Assembly (NCBI GenBank): GCA_026982475.1
Contig: JALSHB010000212.1
Coordinates: forward strand, 1-39,529
Direction of reading: 5' to 3'
Source of the DNA: Chromatiales bacterium
GTDB lineage: Bacteria > Pseudomonadota > Gammaproteobacteria > SZUA-152
DNA: 39,529 bases
Shown: positions 13,899 to 21,598 of the stretch, piece after piece
Layout of the letters: every line of letters begins with the position of its first letter
Position numbering within the stretch: the first letter of the stretch is position 1
Program-made: the position numbers and the translations under genes
Notes under the pieces: generated by a model
The model's input: the letters and a program-made list of their open reading frames with translations, nothing else
What the model was told of the DNA's origin: nothing
Databases searched by the model: none

Positions 13899-16583
13899 AT
13901 GAAACAGTTATTTCCCACACGGCATTTTGTTCTTATCTTGTTTGCCGTTTTTCTAGGGGTGGAAAATGCGGCTGCGGGCGCTCTGCCCAGTAGTCGCGTT
14001 TCCGATGTTCGCAATACCAAGCACAATCTTTCGGCCAATCCGAGCGCCGTCAGCCGCAATGTGCAGGCAGACAGCAACAGTGAAATCTGTGTCTTCTGCC
14101 ATACACCGCATGCCGCAAATCCCGGTCAGGGACCGTTGTGGAATCGCCAGTTATCCTCGGCGACCTACGACACCTACAACAGCGGTTCGCTGGACGCCAC
14201 GGGCGAAGGCATCGCCCTGGATCAACCCAATGGGGTCTCCAAGCTTTGTCTGTCCTGTCACGATGGCACCATCGCCATTGGCTCGGTGCGTGTGCTCAAC
14301 GGTACCTGGGCGAGTGGCCCCATCGCCATGAGCGGCACCAACATCGATGGCACCATGCCGGATGGCGGTGTCGGCGCGGAGTCCGGTTATACCCGGCGCC
14401 TGGGTACGGACCTGACCAACGACCACCCCATTTCCTTTACCTATGATACGGCGCTGGCGCTACGGGACGGTGAGCTGCGAGACCCGGCCACGAATCCCCA
14501 TATTGGCAACCGTAGTTCAGGCGACTCACCCCATGTCCCCCTGGACAACGGACAGGTGCAGTGCAACAGCTGCCACGATCCGCATGTCCGAGACGCCGGC
14601 GACCCGGGAAAGAGCATCAAATTCCTGCGCCTGAACCGCTTCCAGAGAGTCTCGCCGCTGACCAATACCTTCAACGAGACCAACGACATCATCTGCCTGG
14701 CCTGCCACGAAAAGGCCGGCTGGGTCGGTTCCGCGCATGCCACGGCCGAGGTGGCCAATGAGGTCTACACCTCTAGCGCCGCCAATCTGCGTGAATTCCC
14801 GGCGGGTACCCAGGTCTGGGAGTCGGCCTGCCTGGCCTGCCACGACACCCACAGCGTGTCAGGCTCTCGCCGGCTGCTGCGCGAGGGTACCGACGGCCCC
14901 ATCAGCGCCAGTGGTGCGCGCATTGGTGGCTCCTCCGCCATCGAAGAGACCTGCTTTGCCTGTCATTCCAGCGATGGTGGGACCCTGACCGCGCAAGGCA
15001 TGAACACGGAAGTGCCGGACATCAAGTCCGATTTCGACTTGCCTTTCCACATGCCGATTCGTGACTCCGAGCAGCTGGCGGGCTATGAAGTGCATGACAT
15101 CGGCACCGTCGGCAGCGACCTTCAGGCGCACGGCCAGCGGGGCAAGGACTTCATCGAATCCCAGGCCCTGCTGGGCAAGGGCCACCCCAACAACCGCCAT
15201 GTGGAGTGTACAGATTGCCACAATCCGCATCGCGTGGTACGCCGTCGCCTGTTCAACGAAAGCAACGTCGGCGGTGTGATGGATGCGGCGGGAACCCACG
15301 ATCACTGGAACACGCCGCATACCAACATTGCCTCCGGCGTGCTGCGTGGCACCTGGGGCGTGGAGCCGGTCTATGCATCCAATGACTTCAATGCCGAGCC
15401 CACGAGCTTCATCGTCAAGCGCGGTGATCCGGGTGAGTCGGCGTCGACGGCCGTGTCCGCGCCGTATGTGACGCGTGAATATCAGGTCTGCCTGAAATGC
15501 CACTCGAACTATGCCTATGACACGCCGCCCATGCTGGGCCTGAGTCCGGTAACGACCCCGAAGGGTGTCAATCACATGGATCAGTACACCAACCAGGCGC
15601 GCGAATACAATTCGCCGGACAGCCATAAGGGGGAGTTCGGTAGTGGCGGCGGTGGCGGCATGGGCGGCGGCATGGGCGGCGGCTGTAGCGGCGGTGGCAT
15701 GGGGGCTGACGGTGGCGCGGCTCCTGCCTTCAATGACTGTAATCACCGCTCCTGGCATCCGGTGATGAACGATACGGGCCGGACCCCCAGCGTGCGCAAT
15801 GCCAGTGCCAACAACTGGACTCCGCCGTTCAATGCCGCGGTGGGCACGCAGACCATGTATTGCACCGATTGTCATGGCTCCGACACACCGCCAGGCACGG
15901 TGGACCCGGATGGGCAAGGCAATGAAAACGGCGCCCCGTGGGGACCACATGGTTCAACGAACTACTTCCTGCTCAAGGGCGACTGGAGCGGCAATGCGCC
16001 GGGTTCGCCGGAGAACGACTTCACCAACCGCCCGGGGACCGGCGATGACGATAGTGGCACTGACACTTCCGATCATCTGTGCTTCAAGTGCCATGAATAC
16101 GAGCAGTACGCGGCGACCACCGGCACCACCCAGCCCAGTGGTTTTTCCGGCATGGGCTGCATGTGTCTCGGCGGGATGGGTGGCATGGGTGGCATGGGTG
16201 GCGGGAATTGGCACCGGGCCCACGAGGCCATCACGAACAACTTTCGCTGCAACCTGTGCCATGTCGCCGTGCCGCATGGCTGGAAGAACAAGAATTTCCT
16301 CGTCAACCTCAACGATGTCGGTCCCGAGGGCGGCCTGCCGCCCGGCACCCAGGTGCGCAACAACACCACCTCGGGCTACGTCAATGGCCCGTACTACAAC
16401 CGTGCCGTGCTCAAGGTTGCCAATTTCGCACGCAGCGGGACCTGGCGGGCCAATGATTGCGGCTCTGTGGGGGCGCCGGGGAATGGCCGGCTGGGGGTGG
16501 GCTGGATGAACGGCGGCATGGGCGGTGGCATGGGCGGTGGCATGGGCGGTGGCGGTTCGGAAGCCTGCAATAATGTGCCCTGA
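13899..16583 (+). CDS. 11-heme extracellular-type cytochrome A (OmcE-like module plus seven-heme extension)
   Basis: An 894-residue exported protein with a signal peptide ending NAAA (residue 26). Eleven CXXCH sites begin at about residues 64, 117, 222, 266, 311, 352, 437, 531, 655, 728 and 784. Residues 35-275 repeat the OmcE-like pattern of the 4057 protein (NTKHNLS, CVFCHTPH, PLWN, CLSCHDGT, TNDHPIS, CNSCHDPH, CLACH) with all four distal histidines; the remaining seven hemes form an added C-terminal region I do not recognise. Three Gly-Met-rich tracts (15639, 16149, 16512) are absent or much reduced in paralog B. A non-heme GCMC pair and a C-terminal NDCGS/SEAC pair may form disulfides or bind metal. 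The start at 13899 is preferred over 13863 because it opens the signal peptide. It pairs with the double-propeller gene downstream. Likely an outer-surface electron-transfer protein; the redox partner is unknown. Confidence 0.85.
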   Translation: MKQLFPTRHFVLILFAVFLGVENAAAGALPSSRVSDVRNTKHNLSANPSAVSRNVQADSNSEICVFCHTPHAANPGQGPLWNRQLSSATYDTYNSGSLDATGEGIALDQPNGVSKLCLSCHDGTIAIGSVRVLNGTWASGPIAMSGTNIDGTMPDGGVGAESGYTRRLGTDLTNDHPISFTYDTALALRDGELRDPATNPHIGNRSSGDSPHVPLDNGQVQCNSCHDPHVRDAGDPGKSIKFLRLNRFQRVSPLTNTFNETNDIICLACHEKAGWVGSAHATAEVANEVYTSSAANLREFPAGTQVWESACLACHDTHSVSGSRRLLREGTDGPISASGARIGGSSAIEETCFACHSSDGGTLTAQGMNTEVPDIKSDFDLPFHMPIRDSEQLAGYEVHDIGTVGSDLQAHGQRGKDFIESQALLGKGHPNNRHVECTDCHNPHRVVRRRLFNESNVGGVMDAAGTHDHWNTPHTNIASGVLRGTWGVEPVYASNDFNAEPTSFIVKRGDPGESASTAVSAPYVTREYQVCLKCHSNYAYDTPPMLGLSPVTTPKGVNHMDQYTNQAREYNSPDSHKGEFGSGGGGGMGGGMGGGCSGGGMGADGGAAPAFNDCNHRSWHPVMNDTGRTPSVRNASANNWTPPFNAAVGTQTMYCTDCHGSDTPPGTVDPDGQGNENGAPWGPHGSTNYFLLKGDWSGNAPGSPENDFTNRPGTGDDDSGTDTSDHLCFKCHEYEQYAATTGTTQPSGFSGMGCMCLGGMGGMGGMGGGNWHRAHEAITNNFRCNLCHVAVPHGWKNKNFLVNLNDVGPEGGLPPGTQVRNNTTSGYVNGPYYNRAVLKVANFARSGTWRANDCGSVGAPGNGRLGVGWMNGGMGGGMGGGMGGGGSEACNNVP
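15639..15704 (+). repeat. Gly-Met tract 1 in cytochrome A
   Basis: Twenty-two codons, mostly GGC/GGT with ATG, encode GSGGGGGMGGGM followed by GGGCSGGGMG. The tract lies between hemes 8 and 9 and contains one non-heme cysteine. Paralog B has only a short HKGGGISLGADGG here. Confidence 0.9.
16149..16205 (+). repeat. Gly-Met tract 2 in cytochrome A
   Basis: Nineteen codons encode GMGCMCLGGMGGMGGMGGG between hemes 10 and 11. It contains a CMC cysteine pair. Paralog B has CGMMC at the same place but no Gly-Met run. Confidence 0.9.
16512..16556 (+). repeat. Gly-Met tract 3 in cytochrome A (12-base tandem units)
   Basis: Tandem copies of a 12-base unit GGCGGTGGCATG encode GGMGGGMGGGMGGGG just before the C-terminal SEACNNVP. 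Paralog B reads only MVGGSEACTNVP here. The exact DNA repetition points to recent growth by slippage. Confidence 0.9.
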
Positions 16584-16619
16584 CCCGCATTTGCCAAGGT
16601 CGGGGCCTGTATCACTCAC

Positions 16620-18815
16620 ATGATGTTGGATGTCCGCATTGCTCTGCCGCAAGGCAGGTGGCAGGTCGTTTGCAGGCGGTTCACGGCGGCTGTCTTGATG
16701 CTGGCGCTGGGGGGCTTGTCCTCGGCGCTGGCCGGTCCCCAGCGGTTTGCCTTCAGCGTCAATAACCTCGATGCCAGCCTGGCCCGCTATACGGTCGATA
16801 CCGAGACCGGCCAGCTGCGCTTTCTCGACTACATGCCGCTCGGCAAATCCACCCCTGAAGTGGTGCTGGACCCCTCGGGACGCTTTCTCCTCGCCACCTC
16901 GCAGTCCATCGACCGCGTGTATGTCTTCCGTCTGGATCACAGCAACGGTGAACTTGCCCCGGTGCCGGGCTCGCCCTTCGACGTCAAGGGCAGGGCGCCC
17001 TTCGCCATCGTCTTCCACCCCTCGGGGCGCTTTCTCTACATGGCGCATCGCTATGCCGGCGTGGGCGCCTATGCCTTCGACGGCGAGACCGGCGCCGTCA
17101 CCCCCTTGCCCGGTTCGCCCTATCCGGCTCAGAGTCATCCCCGCAGTGTGGTGCTGCACCCCTCCAGTCGTTTCCTCTATGCCATGAATGCTTATTCGAA
17201 CAGCATCTCGACCTTTCGGCTGGATCAGGAAACCGGGGTATTGACGGAGATGCCGGGTTCGCCGATCACCGTTGGCGAGATGGGGCAGATCGATTACCTG
17301 GCGCAGCGCATGCAGGATGTGCCGGACAGCGCAGGCGGCCTGCCCTATCACATGACCCTGGATCCGCAGGGGAAGTTTGCCTTCGTCGCCAATGCGGCCT
17401 CCGCCAACATCAGCGTGTTTCGGCTCGATGCGGAGGATGGACATCTGTCCGAGGTCGAGGGCAGTCCCTTCCCCACCGGTTTCAATCCCTACAGCCTGAC
17501 CGTGCATCCCTCCGGCCGTTTCGTCTATGTGGCAAGGCCCCGGGACAACCTGATAGAGGCCCACGCCCTGAACATGCAAACGGGCCGCCTGACACTGCTG
17601 CCGGGCTCGCCCTTTTCCGCTGGTGGCGAGATGCCGGCCGCCATCACCTTCAATGCCGACGGCCGCTATGGCTACGTGATCAACATGCTCACCAGCGATG
17701 TGGTGCAGATGGCGGTGGATCCGGATACGGGGGCGCTGGAAATCCTCGAAGTGGTGCGGACGCGCTCCGCACCCTGGGACTTTACACTGGCGGAAGGCGA
17801 TGAGCCGACGCCCGCCAAGGCGCAGGTATACGCCACCCTGGGGGCGAACGGGCTGAGCCGCTTGCGGATCGGCGCCGATGGTCAGCTGCGCCAGTCTGCC
17901 ACGGCAACCGCCGTCCACGGGGTCGCCGTGGCGGTCACGCCGGATGGCAAACGCGCCTATGTCGCGGATCGTGACAAGGGCGCCATAAACGTGTTCCGCT
18001 TCGACCCGGCGAGTGGCGATTCTCGACCGCTGGCCGAGGGCGTGGTCGAGGCCGGGGCGCTGCCCAGCGATATCGCCGTCGATCTCAACGGCTGGTACCT
18101 GTATGTCACCAATGCCGGCGATAACAGCCTGTCCATCTATTACCTCGATCCCGAGACGGGACTGCCCAAGGCGGTGCGTGGCTCGCCCGTCAGCACCGGC
18201 CAGCGACCCGTGTTTGTTTCCCTGGACCCGGCGTCACGTTATGCCTACGTGGTGAACAATGGCTCCGACAACATTTCCGTCTACCGTTACCGCAACAACG
18301 TGACGCCACTGATCTTCGAGAGCGTAAAGCACGGCTCGCCCTATGCCGCCGGCAAGGCGCCTGTCGCCCTGGCGGTGGACCCCACCGGCCGCTACGCCTA
18401 TGTCGCCAACAGTGGCTCCGATGACATTTCCGCCTATCGCATCCATCACCAGACCGGGGCGCTTTCGGCACTGCCGGGTTCGCCCTTCGGGGCGGGGCGG
18501 CACCCGCTGGCGCTGGCGGCGCATCCCAATGGCCGCTTCCTGTACGTCATCAACCGTGATTCGGCCGACCTGGTCGTCTATCGCATAGAGACGGCCCTGG
18601 GCGCGATTGCGCCGGTGGGGAAACCGCTCAAGCTGCCGTTGACGCCGAAGCGCCTCTGGTTGTCGGCCACGGGAGACGAGGCCTATGTGCTTCCCGCCGA
18701 TGGCAAATACCTGCTGCGCCTGTCTCTCGATGCGGAGAGCGGCGAGGCACGGCTGCGCAGCAGCACGAAGTTGCCCAGCCCCGTTCTCGACCTGACGGTC
18801 GTTTCCAGCCCCTGA
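16620..18815 (+). CDS. Exported double beta-propeller protein A (lactonase/YncE type)
   Basis: A 731-residue protein with a signal peptide ending SALA (about residue 38). The whole mature part consists of repeats of the form HPSGRFLYxxN-xSNSISxFRLD-TGxLxxxPGSPF, the pattern of the seven-bladed lactonase/YncE-like propeller family; the length suits two propellers in tandem (about 39-395 and 400-731). Family members include 6-phosphogluconolactonase, but an exported version beside a cytochrome is more likely a binding partner than a sugar enzyme. It follows cytochrome A by 36 bases. The ribosome site is weak. It is paralogous end to end with the protein at 21599. Confidence 0.82.
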   Translation: MMLDVRIALPQGRWQVVCRRFTAAVLMLALGGLSSALAGPQRFAFSVNNLDASLARYTVDTETGQLRFLDYMPLGKSTPEVVLDPSGRFLLATSQSIDRVYVFRLDHSNGELAPVPGSPFDVKGRAPFAIVFHPSGRFLYMAHRYAGVGAYAFDGETGAVTPLPGSPYPAQSHPRSVVLHPSSRFLYAMNAYSNSISTFRLDQETGVLTEMPGSPITVGEMGQIDYLAQRMQDVPDSAGGLPYHMTLDPQGKFAFVANAASANISVFRLDAEDGHLSEVEGSPFPTGFNPYSLTVHPSGRFVYVARPRDNLIEAHALNMQTGRLTLLPGSPFSAGGEMPAAITFNADGRYGYVINMLTSDVVQMAVDPDTGALEILEVVRTRSAPWDFTLAEGDEPTPAKAQVYATLGANGLSRLRIGADGQLRQSATATAVHGVAVAVTPDGKRAYVADRDKGAINVFRFDPASGDSRPLAEGVVEAGALPSDIAVDLNGWYLYVTNAGDNSLSIYYLDPETGLPKAVRGSPVSTGQRPVFVSLDPASRYAYVVNNGSDNISVYRYRNNVTPLIFESVKHGSPYAAGKAPVALAVDPTGRYAYVANSGSDDISAYRIHHQTGALSALPGSPFGAGRHPLALAAHPNGRFLYVINRDSADLVVYRIETALGAIAPVGKPLKLPLTPKRLWLSATGDEAYVLPADGKYLLRLSLDAESGEARLRSSTKLPSPVLDLTVVSSP

Positions 18816-18970
18816 ACGGGCCTGAGTTATCGGTCCGGCCAGCGAATACTTGGCCGCCTGGCATGTCGTTTTCCGTGATGCAGCCCTCAAGTCATGAACA
18901 AATGCGCCGATAAAGGCTCTGACTCTAGCACTGTCCGCGCCGGGCAGCCGCATTCACCATCCGAGGGGCC

Positions 18971-21595
18971 ATGAAACAGAACTGGAAGCCGGTCGTCCTT
19001 GCCGTATCGTTCGCCGTTACCAGTGTTGTCGCCAGCCTGTGGCCGGAGGCGCTCGAGGCCGGCGGCCTGCCCAGCAGCCGCGTCTCGGACATCCGCAACA
19101 CCAAGCACAACCTCTCCCGTCTTTCGAGCCAGGCCAGTCGGGACGTGCAGGCGAGCACGGAGGATGAGTTGTGCGTCTTCTGCCATACCCCCCACAGTGC
19201 GAACATGCAGGAAGGACCGCTGTGGAACCGCAACCTTTCCACCGCTACTTACGATACCTACAACTCAGGCTCGCTGGACGCCACCGCCGAGGGCGTTGCG
19301 CTGGACCAGCCCAATGGCGTGTCAAAGCTCTGTCTGTCCTGCCACGACGGCACCATCGCCATTGGCGCGGTGCGGGTGCTGAATGGCGAATGGGCCAGCG
19401 GCCAGATCGCCATGACCGGCGTCGAGGCCGACGGCACCATGCCTGCCGCGCTGGGTGAAAATACCGGCTTCACCCGTCGCCTGGGTACCGACCTGACCAA
19501 CGATCACCCCATTTCGTTCCGTTACGACACCGCCCTGGCCACCGCGGACGGCGAATTGCGCGACCCCAATACCTCGCCGCACATCGGCGTGCGCCAGCCC
19601 GGCGTGAACCCGCTGGTGCCGCTGGACAACAACAACGCCGAGGTGCAGTGCAACAGCTGCCACGACCCCCACATCCGCGACGCCGCCGATGCCACCAAGA
19701 GCATCAAGTTCCTGCGCCTGAATCGCTTCCAGAAGGTCTCGCCCACCACCACGGTGTTCAACGAGACCACCGACATCATCTGTCTGGCCTGTCACGACAA
19801 GGCCGGTTGGGTGGGTTCGGCGCACGCCACCGCCGAGGTGGCCAATGAGGTCTATACTGACGCCGCCGCCGACCTGCGCGACTTTCCCAACAGCACCTCG
19901 CCCGACGGCCCCACCGCCGTGTGGCAGAGCGCCTGCCTGGCCTGCCATGACACCCATAGTGTGGCGGGTTCACGGCGCCTGCTGCGCGAGGGCACCGATG
20001 GCCCCATCGGCCCCAGCGGCGAGCGCCAGGGTGGGGCGGCGGCTATCGAGGAGACCTGTTTCGGTTGCCATTCCAGTGACGGCGGCACCCTCACCTCACA
20101 GGGCCTGAATACCGAGGTGCCGGACATCAAGACCGATTTCAACATGGCCTACCACATGCCGATCCGCAACAGCGAGCAGGTGGCGGGGGTGGAGATGCAT
20201 GACATCGGCACCCTGGGATTCGATTCGCGGGCGGTGAGCCAGCGCGGCAAGGACTTCATCGAGTCCCAGGCCGCCCTGGGCAAGGCCAGCCTGGGCGGCA
20301 GCCTCAACAATCGCCACGTGGAATGCACCGATTGCCACAACCCGCACCGCGTGGTGCGCCGGCGCAACTTCTTCGACAGCAATCTCAATGGCGTCATGGA
20401 CGCGGCCGGCACCCATGAACACGACCTGACCAACGGCGCGGCGCACACCAACATCGCCTCCGGCGTGCTGCGCGGCGCCTGGGGCGTGGAGCCGGTGTAC
20501 GCCAGCAATGACTTCAACACCGCGGCGTCGGACTATATCGTCAAGCGCGGCGACCCTGGCACCAGTACCTCGACCCTGGTGACAGAACCCTACGTGACGC
20601 GTGAATATCAGGTCTGCCTGAAGTGCCATTCCACCTATGGCTACGACACCCCGCCCAACCTGGGTGCCAGCGGCGTCACCACCCCGTCGGGCGTGAACAA
20701 CATGAGTCAGTACACCGATCAGGCGCGGGAATACAACTCGCCGGATACCCACAAGGGCGGGGGGATTTCGCTGGGGGCCGATGGCGGCGCCGATCCGCTT
20801 TTCAACACCAACAACCACCGCAGCTGGCACCCGGTCACCAATGACACGGGGCGTACCACCGCGGTTCGCCAGGCCGATGCCAACAACTGGATCACCCCCT
20901 TCAACAATGCGATTGGCACCCAGACCATGTACTGCACCGACTGCCATGGCTCGAATACCGCGGCGGGTACTGTGGACCCGGACCCTGGCCAGGAAAACGG
21001 CGCCGCATGGGGACCGCACGGGTCGAGCAACTACTTCCTGCTCAAGGGCGACTGGAGCGGCAACGCGCCGGGCTCGGCGACCAACGACTTCACCAACCGC
21101 CTGGGCACCGGTGAAGACACGGCGTCCAGAGATCACCTGTGTTTCAAGTGCCACGAGTACGAGCAATACGCCTCCACCGCCGGCGTCACCCAGGCCAGTG
21201 GCTTCGGCGGCTCTTCCTGCGGCATGATGTGCTCGCCGGGCACCACGCGCATCAACATGCACCGCTTCCACGTCGCCCAGGTGACCAACTTCCGCTGCAA
21301 CATGTGTCATGTGGCCGTGCCCCATGGCTGGAAGAACAAGGCCTTCCTGGTCAATCTCAATGATGTGGGGCCGGAAGGCGGTTTCGCCTCCACCGGGAAT
21401 CAGGTGCGAAACAACACCACGGCTGGCTACGTCAATGGCCCCTACTACAATCGCGCCGTGCTCAAGGTGGTGAATTTCGCCAGCAGCGGCACTTGGCGGG
21501 CCAACGACTGCGGTTCCACGGGGGCCCCGGGCAATGGCCGTACCGGTGTGAGCTGGATGGTGGGGGGGTCGGAGGCCTGCACCAATGTGCCTTAG
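18971..21595 (+). CDS. 11-heme extracellular-type cytochrome B
   Basis: An 874-residue exported protein with a signal peptide ending LEA (residue 30). It has eleven CXXCH sites in the same order as cytochrome A (CVFCH, CLSCH, CNSCH, CLACH, CLACH, CFGCH, CTDCH, CLKCH, CTDCH, CFKCH, CNMCH), with the first four in the same OmcE-like framework (NTKHNLS to CLACH). Similarity to A is high over the full length, so the two arose by duplication. It lacks the long Gly-Met tracts but keeps a non-heme CGMMC pair between hemes 10 and 11 and the NDCGS/SEAC pair near the C-terminus. A GAGG lies six bases upstream of the ATG. The 155 bases before it hold no gene and no clear promoter, so it may be read through from cassette A. 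Confidence 0.86.
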   Translation: MKQNWKPVVLAVSFAVTSVVASLWPEALEAGGLPSSRVSDIRNTKHNLSRLSSQASRDVQASTEDELCVFCHTPHSANMQEGPLWNRNLSTATYDTYNSGSLDATAEGVALDQPNGVSKLCLSCHDGTIAIGAVRVLNGEWASGQIAMTGVEADGTMPAALGENTGFTRRLGTDLTNDHPISFRYDTALATADGELRDPNTSPHIGVRQPGVNPLVPLDNNNAEVQCNSCHDPHIRDAADATKSIKFLRLNRFQKVSPTTTVFNETTDIICLACHDKAGWVGSAHATAEVANEVYTDAAADLRDFPNSTSPDGPTAVWQSACLACHDTHSVAGSRRLLREGTDGPIGPSGERQGGAAAIEETCFGCHSSDGGTLTSQGLNTEVPDIKTDFNMAYHMPIRNSEQVAGVEMHDIGTLGFDSRAVSQRGKDFIESQAALGKASLGGSLNNRHVECTDCHNPHRVVRRRNFFDSNLNGVMDAAGTHEHDLTNGAAHTNIASGVLRGAWGVEPVYASNDFNTAASDYIVKRGDPGTSTSTLVTEPYVTREYQVCLKCHSTYGYDTPPNLGASGVTTPSGVNNMSQYTDQAREYNSPDTHKGGGISLGADGGADPLFNTNNHRSWHPVTNDTGRTTAVRQADANNWITPFNNAIGTQTMYCTDCHGSNTAAGTVDPDPGQENGAAWGPHGSSNYFLLKGDWSGNAPGSATNDFTNRLGTGEDTASRDHLCFKCHEYEQYASTAGVTQASGFGGSSCGMMCSPGTTRINMHRFHVAQVTNFRCNMCHVAVPHGWKNKAFLVNLNDVGPEGGFASTGNQVRNNTTAGYVNGPYYNRAVLKVVNFASSGTWRANDCGSTGAPGNGRTGVSWMVGGSEACTNVP

Positions 21596-21598
21596 ACC

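Noticed and set aside
15639-16556. Gly-Met tracts as a sequencing or assembly artefact
   Set aside because: The reading frame is kept through all three tracts and the coding continues to the conserved C-terminus shared with paralog B. Repeat number could still be miscounted by short reads.
15954-17918. A 654-codon open frame on the minus strand
   Set aside because: It lies antisense to cytochrome A and the double-propeller gene, whose signal peptides, heme motifs and repeats are unmistakable. Its sequence has no recognisable domain; long antisense frames are common in GC-rich genes.
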